A DNA stretch of 21,858 bases from Physcia stellaris (GCA_018902385.1 JABSSW010000120.1:1-21858), one strand, 5' to 3'; shown: positions 9,815-20,579, numbered from the stretch's first letter. Numbers and translations are program-made. Notes: a model not told the origin generated them from the sequence alone.

Positions 9815-10039
9815 TTTTCATCGCGTGAATTTCGAATCGTTTCGAAATAAACAATATTTGTTTTCGATATTGATGTCGTTCGTTAATATCGTTTTTTGAT
9901 CGTGAATCAAACATACGAATCAAAACATTTGTTTTAACGTTTTGAGTTTCGAATTGAAATTGAATGACAATATTGAATTTCGAGAAAATTTCTGCTCAAC
10001 GAATTTGACGAGAAATTAGTTTTTTTGACGTCATGAAAA

Positions 10040-10400
10040 TTTTCAAATTTTTGTGATCGATGAAAATTTTGATCGATTTTTCAATGTTTTCAAATTCAAA
10101 ACGTCAATGTTTTAAACAACGAATAATGATCAACAATTTTTTGTTATAAATTTCGTAATTGCACTCGATTGAAATCATGTTGCGATTATAAAAAACAACG
10201 AAATGCAAAATTTTTCGTCGTCGTATTGAAATAATATTTTCGCGTTGACGTAATCAAAAAAATCAATTTTCAAAATAATTTGTTTGATTCGATCGTAATG
10301 TCGTAATATGAAAATTTCGATCATCGTTTTTTTGAAAAAATTGAAAATTTTTTCGATTTCAACAATTCATTCGAAATTCACGAGAATTTTTTGATCATTC
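10040..10400 (-). pseudogene. Gypsy RNase H, disrupted
   Basis: Minus-strand reading near 10110-10190 gives ISIECNYEIYNKKLLIIIR, which matches the conserved RNase H block where Glu-Cys-Asn-Tyr-Glu-Ile-Tyr is followed by an Asp and a Glu; here these are Asn and Lys. A TGA follows where Trp is expected. The limits are approximate. Confidence 0.65.
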
Positions 10401-10518
10401 GAATAAAAATTCGAATTTTTTTCGAAAAGTCACGAATGAATCGTCTGTAAAATTGACGAAATTCACGAAAATTTGCATTTTTTCAAATTTGTAAAACGTT
10501 TTCAATCGACAATGATTT

Positions 10519-11357
10519 TTATTTTTTCGAATTCATGCGAAAATCATTTATCGATAATATGACGTTCAAAAATGTTATTTTTTTTTTGAAAAACTCGCAC
10601 TTTTCAATATTCATTTGTAATTCGACTTTTTTGAATTTTTTCAACATTTTACGAACGTGAACGATGTGTTTCTTTTTGAATTTGTTGTAAATGAAAATAT
10701 CATTTAAATAAATTTGACAAAAATCGTTCAGAAAGTTGAACAACAAATCGTTCATGTAATGTTGTCAATTCGCGAATTCGTTGATCAATTCGAAAAATAA
10801 TACTCGATATTTGTACGATTTCATGAAAATAACGAATGTAATGAATTTTTCATTTTTTTCATTCATTCGAAATTTGTTGAAAATCGATATGATATTCAGT
10901 TTGATCAAATATTTGCAATTTTGCATTTTAATTAAAATTTTTTCGATCAAAAAGATGAAATATCGATTGCGTTTCGTGATGTGATTAAATCGTCGATAAT
11001 TTACACACAAACGTAATTGATCATTTGATTTGATTACAAATAAAACGAACGAAACGTATGCTGTTTGATTGAATACAATGAAATTTTTTGAAAATTATTT
11101 TTCAAATATTTTTTGAGTTTTTGAAATTTGAATTCGAACAAAAAATATATTCGACTTCGAAACAATGTATTGTTATCGTTTAGAAATTCGATTTTGTGAT
11201 CGTAAATTCGATACGACGACAATTCAATTGTTTTTTGAAAATCGAATACTTTTGACAAATGTTTGAAATATTTCGATATTTTTTTCATTATACGTTCAAA
11301 AATCGATTTGATTTGTTCGTGTTTCAAAATCTTTTTGATTATAACGACAATTTTCAA
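10519..11357 (-). pseudogene. Gypsy reverse transcriptase, disrupted
   Basis: Three consecutive minus frames carry it. 11034-11357 has SSYRIYDHKIEFLND, the segment just before the catalytic domain. 10765-11010 has CVNYRRFNHITKRNRY and KYLIKLNIISIFNKFRM, fingers and palm with the first catalytic Asp now Asn. 10519-10755 has DFCQIYLNDIFIY, where the active-site Tyr-Leu-Asp-Asp reads Tyr-Leu-Asn-Asp, and then NIEKCEFFKKKITFL. Asp-to-Asn changes at catalytic positions and the loss of all Gly and Pro mean it is dead. Identity with Ty3/gypsy is secure. Confidence 0.85.
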
Positions 11358-12483
11358 TCATTCAAAATTTGTTCGCAATGTTTTGAATGCGAAATCGATT
11401 TGATTGATCGTAATGAAAAAACATTGCATTTTTTGTTTTCGATTTTTAAAATCGACGAATAAACAAAAGAAAATCGCATCAATTATCGCGATATTCATCA
11501 AATCGTTTGAATTCAATTTCGAAAATGAAAAAATTTCGAATTGTTGTTTTTGATTTTTCAACGTTTATTGCGTTGCTTTTTCAAATTTTTTTTGACGAAT
11601 GTCGTTTTCGTAATCGTTGTGATATCAATTTTGAATGATTTGATTGACGACGAACGATTCGTTATTTTGATCGATTTTCGAATGAATAAAACAATCGAAA
11701 CATTTTGAATCGAATACGTTTAATTCGTTTTGTACATAAAACGTTGAAAAACTAAATTGCGAACGAAATAAAATCGTATATCGAAATTTTATTGCAACAA
11801 TATGTTTCGCGTTATTTGTTTTCGATAAATAAAATATCGCGACGTCAATTAAATACGTTTTATCGACGATTTGAATCAAAAGTTTTCAAACGTCGAATCT
11901 GCATTGTTTTGATGAATATATTGTCATGATGATTACATTTGAACGATTTGAAAATCAATTTATCGTAAATCATATTCAAAATAATTTCATGTTTGTTCAT
12001 TCACGATTTTTTAAAATTATCGAATGATTGTTCAAATCGATGATTAACAAAGAAATTGTCAACTCGAAATGCAAATCAATTGTCAATTTGAAATAAATGA
12101 CATGAATTATTGAAAAAATTTAACGATCGTCGAATTCGATAATGAATTTCGATTTTAATAAAAATACGAAATTCAAGTATTCAACATGTTGCATACAAAT
12201 TGCGCAATTTTTTTATTAATGAAAACATAATCAATTGCATCAATGTTTATTAAAATTTCTAATTTATGTTTATTATCGTTAAATGACAACGTACAATTGA
12301 TGACTAAAAATCGTTTAACAAAAAATCAAACAATTCGTCATTGAATAGAAAAATTCTTAAACATTTATCAATCGCGTTTTTGATGTGAATTATCAATTTT
12401 TCGAATTAAATTCGCTCGATTCGTTGATCATGTTCATGTAAAACATTTGCATTTTGTGTCAAATGACGTTTTTAATATTTGTG
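11358..12483 (-). pseudogene. Gypsy protease zone, weakly resolved
   Basis: Between the gag zinc knuckle (about 12500) and the pre-RT segment. The minus frame 11358-11561 continues into the reverse transcriptase segment and fits the protease/RT linker. The minus frame 11625-11879 is not recognised. I did not find the Asp-Ser/Thr-Gly motif, which would in any case have lost its Gly. The remainder shows nothing else. Confidence 0.4.
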
Positions 12484-13437
12484 AACGTTCGAGCATTTTT
12501 TATACGTGATCGATTTCATCGCATGTAAAATATTTGTTCGTGACGATCAATTTGTTTGTCATCGAATCACGAATTTTGATTTCAACGTTAAAATGAAAAT
12601 GAGCGACAAATTTCACGAAAAAAAATCGAAATAGCAAATTTCGTAAAAACATCGAAATCGAAACGACAAAAATTGATTTGAACTGAAACAATTCAAAACG
12701 TTGTTGACGTGTCGCGATTTTTTTCGAAAATTCGATTGTCGATTGTATATTTGTTGCAAAATGATTCGAATTTCATCGAACGTGATGAATTACGTGAATA
12801 TACATTAAATCGTTTTTTTAAATTTCAAAAATTTTGTTCATCAATTTCTCGATTTTGATGATTTCGTTATAATCAATGAATTGCTAAAACGAAAAAAATG
12901 AAATAGAAAAATTGAAAATTTTGAGTATTCATGATCAATGTTCGAAATTGATTACGCATATTGCGTTTGAAATTAAAATTTTCGTAAATAATGTTCAAAA
13001 ATTTCAACATCATATGTCAAATTTTGAAATGATTCATATCAATGTTACGAATCGATTGTATTGATCATCGACATCATTTTCAATTCAATTAATCACAATA
13101 ATGATTGCGATCATGTTCGTGTCGTAATGATCAACGTTGATCGTCATTTTATCGTGTATTTTTGTTTTTCAAACACGTCAAATAGATTTTACTTCATCGA
13201 TGAATTTAGAAAAATCTGAATGTGTTTTGAAACGTCGTTTTTTTTTTTCAAAAAAATTAATTACGTTGATTTTATCGTCGCTTTCTTCATCTTTTTCAGA
13301 AAAATGTAATTTTTTTGTTTGATCAGAAATAGATCACGTTGTTTTTCGTATTCGCTTTTCAAAATATTCAATTCTCGACGAATTTCATCTAGTTCGACAT
13401 TCGTATTGATCAACTCATCACGATCAACGTTGACAAT
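12484..13437 (-). pseudogene. Gypsy Gag, coiled-coil and nucleocapsid part
   Basis: At the right end the minus strand encodes a charged heptad-like helix (DRDELINTNVELDEIRRELN and on, to about 13261), a likely coiled coil. At the left end (about 12500-12530) Tyr-Phe-Thr-Cys-Asp-Glu-Ile-Asp-His-Val resembles a CCHC zinc knuckle in which the first Cys is Tyr and both Gly are Asp. The frame is cut at 13437 by the plus-strand element. Joining 19968 to 13437 restores continuity exactly. Confidence 0.6.
13433..13437. repeat. Target-site duplication ACAAT, left copy
   Basis: ACAAT lies directly before the 5' LTR at 13438 and again directly after the 3' LTR at 19963-19967: a 5-bp duplication, normal for Ty3/gypsy integration. 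Confidence 0.9.
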
Positions 13438-13751
13438 TGTAAGAAATTCAGAATTCAAAATTTGCAAAAAATGCGAATCGCATCTCGACTGTTAAAAATT
13501 CAAATCAAATCATGCAGATTCGAAACATCGAGTCGCTTATATCACGAAACGATCAATTTCATCATATCAACAACACGAGTCGCATAATGATTAGCGCATT
13601 GATATTCATGCGCAAAAATTCAAAGATTCGTATCATTGAATAAATCGAACGTTGATATAATGAAAAATTTGAAAAATAATTAATTTTGCAATTATTAGTT
13701 TAGTCATACTATTGTTTTTGCTATACATTTTTGATGTTCAAGTGTTTTACA
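13438..13751 (+). repeat. 5' LTR (314 bp) of the chromovirus
   Basis: Starts TGTAAGAAATTC and ends TTTTACA. It aligns end to end with 19649-19962 without gaps. I count 21 differences, all transitions, 20 in CpT/ApG context and one in CpA. The primer-binding site should follow at 13752 (TTCTAATAATTATC), but it is too altered to assign a tRNA. Confidence 0.92.
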
Positions 13752-14384
13752 TTCTAATAATTATCATAATTATCAAATTAGCATCATTCGTGTATAGTTA
13801 AATATTCTCAATGATTTTTCGTGTCATTATTTTTTTGTTCGATAGCGAAAACATTTTGTCAAAATTTGATCGAAAAGCAAATCAAATCGAATGAAAAATT
13901 TATAATCGACAACAAATAAATTTAGTCATTAAACGTTTCAAAGTATCGCGAGCTTTTGTTGTTTCGATCATTCAACGTTCGAATAAATTCTTTCATATCA
14001 AAACGATTGATCAAATTTCAAACAAGTTCGAAAGAAATTTTTACGTCGAATGAATAATATACGTTCGAATCATGAAAAAAATCAATTCGATTAAAACGAT
14101 TGCGACAATTACGCATCGAACTCGAATCGTTCTAAAATTTTATATGTCGAAACGATTTTTTTTTTTGAAAAAAGAAAACAATCGCTCAATTATTGTGACA
14201 AGCGAAACGTACTAATTATTCACAGAAAAATATATTTGAAAGAAATTCAAAAACTTTTTCAAAATCAACATCAAGAGAATTTTCACACGAAAAAGAACAT
14301 CTACGATAAATATTTGAAATATAAACAGAATTTCAAACAATCAATCATGAACTACGATTTCATCGAGTTGTTTTACGAGCAAAA
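13752..14384 (+). pseudogene. Chromovirus leader and Gag N-terminal part, decayed
   Basis: No long frame survives. By position this is the untranslated leader followed by the capsid part of gag. Short in-frame stretches rich in Lys, Ile and Phe are separated by stops. I see no independent gene. Confidence 0.45.
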
Positions 14385-14900
14385 TTGATTTCAAAGTTCA
14401 AATCAAATGCAGAAGTAGATTTTTCGAACTTCATCAAAAATTTACGTGAAAATCATCGAAATTTCGTATATGATCACGATTTGAAAAACAAAACGACAAT
14501 ACTGAATCGTCTCAAATCTCGCGAAGATCGTGATGTCAAAAAACGATTCAACAATAACAACAATAAATTCGATATCATCAAAAATAAACAGACGAGCGAC
14601 TTTAACAAACGAAAACGAAATAATGAAAATTTCGAAAACAACGAAAACAAAATCAATGAAACGATCAATTCGAAAAACAATAAAAACGATAAAAAATTCA
14701 AATCAAATAATTTTAATCGAAAATCAATCAAAAACAAGAACAAAAACAACAATAAACTTTATCGTTTTATCAAAATCGAATACGAAAACATCAAAATCAA
14801 TAACAAATGTTTCGATTGCGATCAAACAAATTGCAATTGAAAAATTTGTAAAAACAAAAAATCAAATATACACTCGAAGAAGATAGCATTTGACTCGAAA
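14385..14900 (+). pseudogene. Chromovirus Gag C-terminus with zinc-knuckle remnant
   Basis: The plus frame 14385-14840 encodes a very Asn/Lys-rich stretch, typical of a nucleocapsid arm after G-to-A change has turned Glu/Gly/Asp into Lys/Asn. At its end Lys-Cys-Phe-Asp-Cys-Asp-Gln-Thr-Asn is followed, past TGA 14838-14840, by Lys-Ile-Cys-Lys-Asn-Lys-Lys, the shape of a CCHC zinc knuckle with the His and Gly positions changed. The apparent start at 14385 is only where the frame reopens. Confidence 0.65.
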
Positions 14901-15059
14901 AAACAAAAAATTAAACGATTTGACTATTTTCGATCAAATTGACATAATGAAAAACACTTTTAACAAACAGCAACAATGAAAACGAGTTCTCGTCGACGAT
15001 TTCTAGTATCAAAAATGTCAAGCGACGTCAACGAAAACTACGCATGACTAAATGTAACA

Positions 15060-15314
15060 AACATACGATCAAAATCAATGATATCGAGATTTTTGCAATT
15101 GTCGATTCAAAAGCAAAAATTAATTCTGATAAATAATGTTTTCGCTAAAAAATTCAAACTAGTTTCATTCAACGTTTTTACATGCGAAATCATGATCGTG
15201 AATAATCTTCGAATCAAATCGTATGACGTCTATTTCGTACGACTGAAAGTTTCGAATGAAAACGACATCAATCGTTTTTTCAACGAGAGCTTTCTAAAAG
15301 TCGATTTGTCATGA
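15060..15314 (+). pseudogene. Chromovirus aspartic protease, frameshifted
   Basis: EIFAIVDSKAKIN (Asp codon at 15103-15105) matches the retropepsin active-site loop, with the essential Gly of Asp-Ser-Gly replaced by Lys (AAA at 15109-15111). The continuation, ILINNVFAKKFKLV, is in the next frame, so one extra base, most likely a T in AATTCTG near 15124, separates the two. After it the frame is open to 15314. The Gly loss and the shift both prevent activity. Confidence 0.65.
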
Positions 15315-15395
15315 AATATTTCGTTGAATTTGTCATGAATAAAATTATCTGAAACAAATATGAATTGAATTTTCGACAAAATCAAATTTTGACAT

Positions 15396-16260
15396 TTGTC
15401 GATTTTCAATCTTTTTCTCATCACGAATCGTATCGAGAAAATCGAGTCGAAAGAACTAGTCATTAATGTGTTGAATGATAAAAAGAAAACGTTCGTTATG
15501 TTCGTACGAGCATTCAACGACGAAAAAATTGATTTAAATGAAATACATATCGAGCGACGAGCTCAAATAAATTCAATTCTACTGAAAATAAAAGAAAAAT
15601 CAAATATCAAAATCACGATATCTGAAATTCTGAAAAAATTTGTCGAAATCATCGAAAAGAATAAAATTTACGAATTATCGAATCATGAGTCTAATGATCA
15701 CTATTTCAAAATAAATTTGAAATCGAACAAGAAATTTCTTTACGATTTTATATATTTTTTATTTGAAGATGAGTTAACGATATTGAGAACTTATTTTGAC
15801 AAACATTTGAAAAATGATTTTATTCGATTTTTCACGTTTTTCGTCGAAGTTTTCATATTATTCGTCAAAAAAAAGAACGAAAGTCTGCGATTGTGTGTGA
15901 ACTATCGAGATTTGAACTTTTTAATTATTAAAAATAGATATTTTCTGTCGCTGATAGATGAAAGTCTCGATCGTTTAAACAAGATTCGCATTTATACAAG
16001 CATCGATATGATAATCGCATACAACAAACTGCGTATCAAAAAAAACGATGAATGAAAAACGACGTTTCGAACACGATATGAGCATTTTGAGTATATCGTT
16101 TTATTTTTTGATTTCATTAATGCATTCGCAACGTTTCAGAATTTTGTCAATAAACTTTTTGCGAAACGATTCGATTTCTGCGTCATAATATATCTCGATG
16201 ATATTGTTATCTATTTCATGAATCGCGAGCAGCATATTGAGAACGTCAAATGAATTTTAC
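15396..16260 (+). pseudogene. Chromovirus reverse transcriptase, stop-interrupted
   Basis: The frame 15396-16055 (219 codons) carries FVKKKNESLRLCVNYRDLN and IKNRYFLSLIDESLDRL, the fingers and palm of a Ty3/gypsy reverse transcriptase, with the Pro residues of the family replaced by Phe and Ser. It stops at TGA 16053-16055, directly after Asn-Asp-Glu, where the family has Trp. The frame resumes, and the active site Tyr-Leu-Asp-Asp is intact at 16191-16202. More TGA codons follow near 16250 and 16310. The ATG at 15396 is internal to the polyprotein. Confidence 0.88.
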
Positions 16261-16329
16261 AGCGTCTCAAAAACAACAAATTCTTCATCAATAACGATAA
16301 ATGCAAATGATTCATCGATAATATCGACT

Positions 16330-17065
16330 TTTTGAATTTCATTGTTTTCGAAAAGTGTGCAAATGTAACAGAATAAAATAAAAACAATACAACAATGATT
16401 TGTTTTCAAAACGTATTCGAAATTCAGAACTTTCTGAATTTGTGTAATTTCTATAGACGTTTCATTAAAAACTTCAGTAAATTGACGTTATTTTTAATAT
16501 TCATGTTAAAGAAATTCGCAAAATTTTATAAAAGAAATATCAAACGCAAACGTATTTCGAATCGAAATCGAAATCGAAATAAAAAACGATCGTCAAACGA
16601 TTTTCTAATTTTTGAAACATACGAAGTCTTCAAACATTTGAAAAAAACGTTTTTGAAAACGTTTATTTTACAACATTTCGATTCGACAAAATCTATACGT
16701 GTAAAAATTGATGTTTCGAACAAAATTATAGATGATATTCTCGATCAGTCGAACGATAAAAATCATTGACATTTTGTAATTTATTTTTCGAAAAAGTTGA
16801 TTTCGATCGAGTGCAATTACGAAATTCACGATAAAAAATTTCTGATTATAGTATTCGCATTCAAACAGTGACGTCATTATTTCGAAGAAGTCAAAAACAA
16901 ATTTTCGTTTTGACAGATCATCGAAATCTCAGTCGTTTTATGTTGACAACAAAACTCATTTTCAAACAAATACGATTTAATTTAGAAATTGTTTCGATAC
17001 AATTTCGTCATCGATTATCGTTCAAACAGCAAAAATTTTGCAAACGATTTGTTCAAACGATTTGA
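16330..17065 (+). pseudogene. Chromovirus RT connection and RNase H, with small indels
   Basis: 16395-16769 contains NFLNLCNFYRRFIKNFSKL and LKKTFLKTFILQHFDSTKSI, the RT/RNase H junction. It stops at TGA 16767-16769, where Trp is expected. ISIECNYEIHDKKFLIIV (near 16798-16850) is the RNase H block. LTDHRNLSRFM (about 16910-16940) lies in a different frame, and the original frame returns by about 16989 (RYNFVIDYRSNSKN). So a pair of compensating one-base indels brackets about 16890-16985. A further shift lies near 16400. Confidence 0.8.
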
Positions 17066-18720
17066 TCATATGACGATCATTGAAAAAAAAATTGAACAAA
17101 ATCGTCAAATTTTGACGCAATTGCGAAAATTTTTGCAAACAAATACGATTCAAATTTGCGTCGATGCGATGCAAACAACAATGCAAAAATCAAATCATAA
17201 AAAAATTATAATTCAAATAAAAAATTTTTATCAACGAAATGATAATTCAATAGAAAATTTCGTTTTTTTCGAAATTTTCGTTGCATCAAATGTGATCATC
17301 GACGAATGAAAAATTTTCATGTTGAATAGTGCATTCGTTTTGCAATCAAAAAACGAAACGATTGCGCGAAAACATATTCAAAAACATGATACAATATATG
17401 TCATCGACGAAATCATCGACAAAATTGCTGAACGAATTCGTTCATTGTTGATAGAAAATTCATGTGCGATGCAAATTAGACAGAAATTAATTATTTCTGA
17501 TTCGTCGCACTCGTTTTGAAAAAACGAAAACGAAATATTTTGACATGATGATTGTTTGTATGTGTCGTCGAATTTTAAAAAAAACGTCATACATGCGAAT
17601 CATGACAACTTTTTGATCGAACATTTCGAAATGAAACGCACGCTCGAATTAATACGTCGAAAATATTATTGATCGAATCAAAAACGAAATGATCAACAAA
17701 ACATCGAGCACGATTTCAACATACGAGCACAAATCAAGAAATATTGCGAGACGTGCACTATTTGCAAACGAAACAAGACATCTCGTCATAAATCATATGA
17801 AAAGCTATTTTCTTTTTCTATATTCGAATTCAAATGAATTGATTTTACAATGAACTTCGTCACAAATCTATTCGAAAATAGAGCATGAAACGAAACTGTA
17901 TATGACTCAATACTTGTGATAATGAATAGATTGACGAAAATGACACACTACATTTTCGTCACAAAGACAATAAATGCAAAGAATTTTGTCGAGATATTGA
18001 TACGTGAAATTATAAAATTTCATGATTTTTTTTCATCGATAACAACAAATCGAAATTCGATTTTCACGTTCAAATATCATGATGCATTGTGTCATGCATT
18101 TCGAATAAAATTGCGAATGTCAACAGCATATCATTCACAAACGAACGAACAAACAAAACGACAAAATAATACAATGAAACAATATTTTCGAACGTTCGTC
18201 AATTTCGAACAAAACAACTGAATTGAATTGTTTTCGTTGACGAAATTCGCGTATAACAATATCAAACATGTTTCAACGCAAATGTTTTCGTTCGAAATCA
18301 TGCAAAAGTATATTTCAAAAATGTCGTTCGAAAATTCTGCAAATCTCAAAGCTAAATTCAAATTTGTCAATAAACATGTCAAAGAGTTGACGAAACTGAT
18401 GAACGTGCTCAAAACGAATTTGATTTATGTTCAGAAACAACAAATCAAATATAAAAACGTCAAAACAAAAGTTCAAAAGTTCAAAGTCGACAATTATGTC
18501 AATGTTAACGACAAAAATATTCGCATCAAACGTAATAAAAAGTTCGAATGAAAGTTTTTCGAATCATTCAAAATATTCAAAAAAATAAAAAATCAAATTT
18601 ATCGTATAAATATATTCAAACGCTGACGAATTCATAATGTTTTTCATGTGTCACTTTTGAAAGAAATTAAAACTAAAAGAAAAAAAAAAGTTTCGTTAGA
18701 ATTCACATATCAGCTTGATG
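17066..18720 (+). pseudogene. Chromovirus integrase, catalytic residues changed
   Basis: The HHCC finger is visible: HFEMKRTLELIRRKYY (about 17620-17670) followed by TGA for Trp, then CETCTICKRNK (about 17745-17777). The core starts with Asp at 17841-17843 (IDFTMNF). The second catalytic Asp is Asn (AAT 18048-18050, in ITTNRNSIF). The third, Glu, is Lys (AAA 18156-18158, in QTNEQTKRQNN). The C-terminal part runs through 18228-18551, ending with NVFHVSLL near 18640-18660. Stops at 17307, 17670, 17835, 18219 and 18549 are all TGA at likely Trp positions. Two of three catalytic acids are lost through G-to-A change after A. Confidence 0.88.
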
Positions 18721-18970
18721 ACATTGACATTGAAAAAAACGAAACAACAAATGAGATATATGACGTCGAAACAATAAAAAATAACAAGATTTTCAAAGAA
18801 GATCAGATTTCGAAAAAGTCATACAGCGAATCAAATTTTTACTATTTTATTCGTTGAAAGAACTATGAGAAACGTATTTGAAAATCAATATCGACGATCA
18901 AACATTTGAGAAATATGCTACGAGAATTTCATACGAAAAATTCGAAAAAAAACGATGTCAACAAATTGAC
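18720..18970 (+). pseudogene. C-terminal chromodomain of the chromovirus integrase
   Basis: After the integrase tail the same frame reads YDVETIKNNKIFKEDQISKK, then NFYYFIR, a TGA (18855-18857) and KNYEKRI, and then TIKHLRNMLREFH. This has the chromodomain shape: an initial beta strand with Val-Glu-X-Ile, the Tyr-Leu-Ile-Arg-Trp-Lys-X-Tyr core (Trp now TGA) and a closing helix. In chromoviruses it binds methylated histone H3 and steers insertion to heterochromatin, which fits an element found inside other repeats. Confidence 0.8.
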
Positions 18971-19648
18971 AAACAAACGACGTGTTCGACGTCAAATATA
19001 TGCAATCTTTTGTTGAAACAATTGATCAAAAAACAAAATCATTAATTCGATGTTATTTATTGTCAAAAACTTACGACGCATGAAAAATTGAATCGTGTCA
19101 AAATCATTTTCAAAAATTATTGTCTGATTTAATTGAACGTTGAATATTGTGAATGTGAAAAGAATTTCGAAATTTGATATATGCAATGCGATCGCGTCTA
19201 ACGATTTCGATATACGAAACAAAAAAATAAAAAATAGAAAAATATAAATTGATTCAAATTCAAATTTCACTGTCATTCAGTTAGTTGTCAATCATCATAT
19301 CGAGAATCGTGAATGATACGAAATCAAATTCTCGATATTGAAAGCAGCAAACAGTTGAGTCATCAAATTATGTTTTTTTTGAGTCATTCACGAAGATGAT
19401 TTTCAGATTTTTAACGCAAACTGACTAGAAATCGAAAAAAATGACAAAATATTCGATGCGAAAATCACGATCACAATGATTTTTCAAATCATAAAATTTC
19501 TGAATGCGAAAATCGCGATCACAACGATTTTTCAAATTTGATGAATACAATATATGCGCACAAATCTAATCACTCAACAGTTAATTCAACAGATGATTTG
19601 ATCGAGTATTGTTATCTCAAGAAATTTCGATTTTTAGAAGAGAACGCG
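18971..19648 (+). other. 3' untranslated part of the chromovirus with polypurine tract
   Basis: No sense-strand coding is visible past about 19015. A minus open frame at 18992-19276 has no motif and is taken as a shadow. Immediately before the LTR, AGAAGAGAAC (19636-19645) is a likely polypurine tract. It also holds the 48-base-period repeat at 19457-19537. Confidence 0.6.
19457..19537 (+). repeat. Two 33-base direct repeat units at 48-base period
   Basis: Units at 19457-19489 and 19505-19537 begin TGCGAAAATC and end TTTTTCAAAT. They differ at two sites, both transitions. Each contains short arms AAAATC(G) and CGATTTT around CGATCACAA that could form a weak hairpin. Function unknown. Confidence 0.55.
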
Positions 19649-19962
19649 TGTAAAAAATTCAAAATTCAAAATTTGCAGAAAGTGCGAATCGCATTTCGAT
19701 TGTCAAAAATTCAAATCAAATCATGCAAATTCGAAACATCGAATCGTTTATATCACGAAACGATCAATTTCATCATATCAACAACACGAGTCGCATAATG
19801 ATTAGCGCATTGATATTCATGCGCAGAAATTCAAAGATTCGTATCATTGAATAAATCGAACGTTGATATAATGAAAAATTTGAAAAATAATTAATTCTGC
19901 AATTATTAGTCTAATCATATTATTGTTTCTGCTATACATCTCTGATGCTCAAATGTCTTACA
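19649..19962 (+). repeat. 3' LTR (314 bp) of the chromovirus
   Basis: Starts TGTAAAAAATTC and ends TCTTACA. Exactly the length of the 5' LTR. Which LTR holds the older base varies from site to site, so both copies were hit independently after insertion. Confidence 0.92.
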
Positions 19963-19967
19963 ACAAT
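19963..19967. repeat. Target-site duplication ACAAT, right copy
   Basis: Matches 13433-13437 exactly and directly follows the 3' LTR. Confidence 0.9.
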
Positions 19968-20579
19968 ATTGTACAAATTTTGATATTGAGTCAAAACGTT
20001 CAAATAATTGTCACGATCGATACGTAATCGATCAAATTTCTTTAAAAAATCGACGATTTTATGATTGATTCATCATTTCAATTGATCGATGATGACGATA
20101 TTCAAAAAATGAATGATTTCGTCATTTTTCATTTTTATGAACTCGATCGTTGATACAAATCGACGACGTTTGAATTGATCAACGAAATTTTCGTCAAAAA
20201 AATTGTCGTTAATTTTATGCAACATACGATTCACGTTGACGCGTAACGTTTTGAAACGTTGTTTCATCGAAATAGAAAATTCGAAAAAAATTGTTTCGTG
20301 ATGACTTCGAATCATAATTGAAAATGAAAAATTGAAAATGATAAAAAAAAAAAAAATTCATCGTGTCAATTTTCGTTTTCTATCGTCGATTGCGTGAAAA
20401 TTCGATTTGTTATTTCACGATTTTCGTCAAATGTTTCGTCAAAAGAATTTTTTGATCGTTTGTTTGATCAACAAAGTTTTTCGTCGTTTGTTTCGTCAAA
20501 AAAATTTAATCGATTTGAAATTTTATTTTTGAACGTTCGCGTATCACGACGAGCGATAAAAATTGAAAATTTATTGTAA
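19968..20579 (-). pseudogene. Minus-strand gypsy element: leader and Gag N-terminal part
   Basis: The minus frame 20073-20315 (80 codons) encodes a helical, charged segment, and a reading phase to its left gives VDFLKKFDRLRIDRDNYLN and then TQYQNLYNIV at the insertion point. This joins in frame to the coiled-coil segment that resumes at 13437. The part between 20316 and 20579 is the leader next to the 5' LTR. I see no recognisable primer-binding site. Confidence 0.6.

Larger units (their letters stand above)
13438..19962 (+). mobile_element. Ty3/gypsy chromovirus, plus strand, full-length but inactivated
   Basis: 6525 bp, bounded by equal 314-bp direct LTRs (TGTAA...TTACA) and the target duplication ACAAT. 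Order on the plus strand: 5' LTR, gag with zinc-knuckle remnant, protease, reverse transcriptase, RNase H, integrase, chromodomain, polypurine tract, 3' LTR. The order protease-RT-RNase H-integrase and the C-terminal chromodomain make it a chromovirus. It is the youngest layer: it interrupts the other gypsy element and keeps the most CpT/ApG (6 of 24 C in 15841-16020 are in CpT, against 1 of 37 in 9001-9300, by hand count). It is disabled by multiple in-frame TGA codons, small indels and changes at catalytic residues. Confidence 0.92.

Noticed and set aside
10781-10984. 67-codon plus frame
   Set aside because: Antisense shadow of the gypsy reverse transcriptase.
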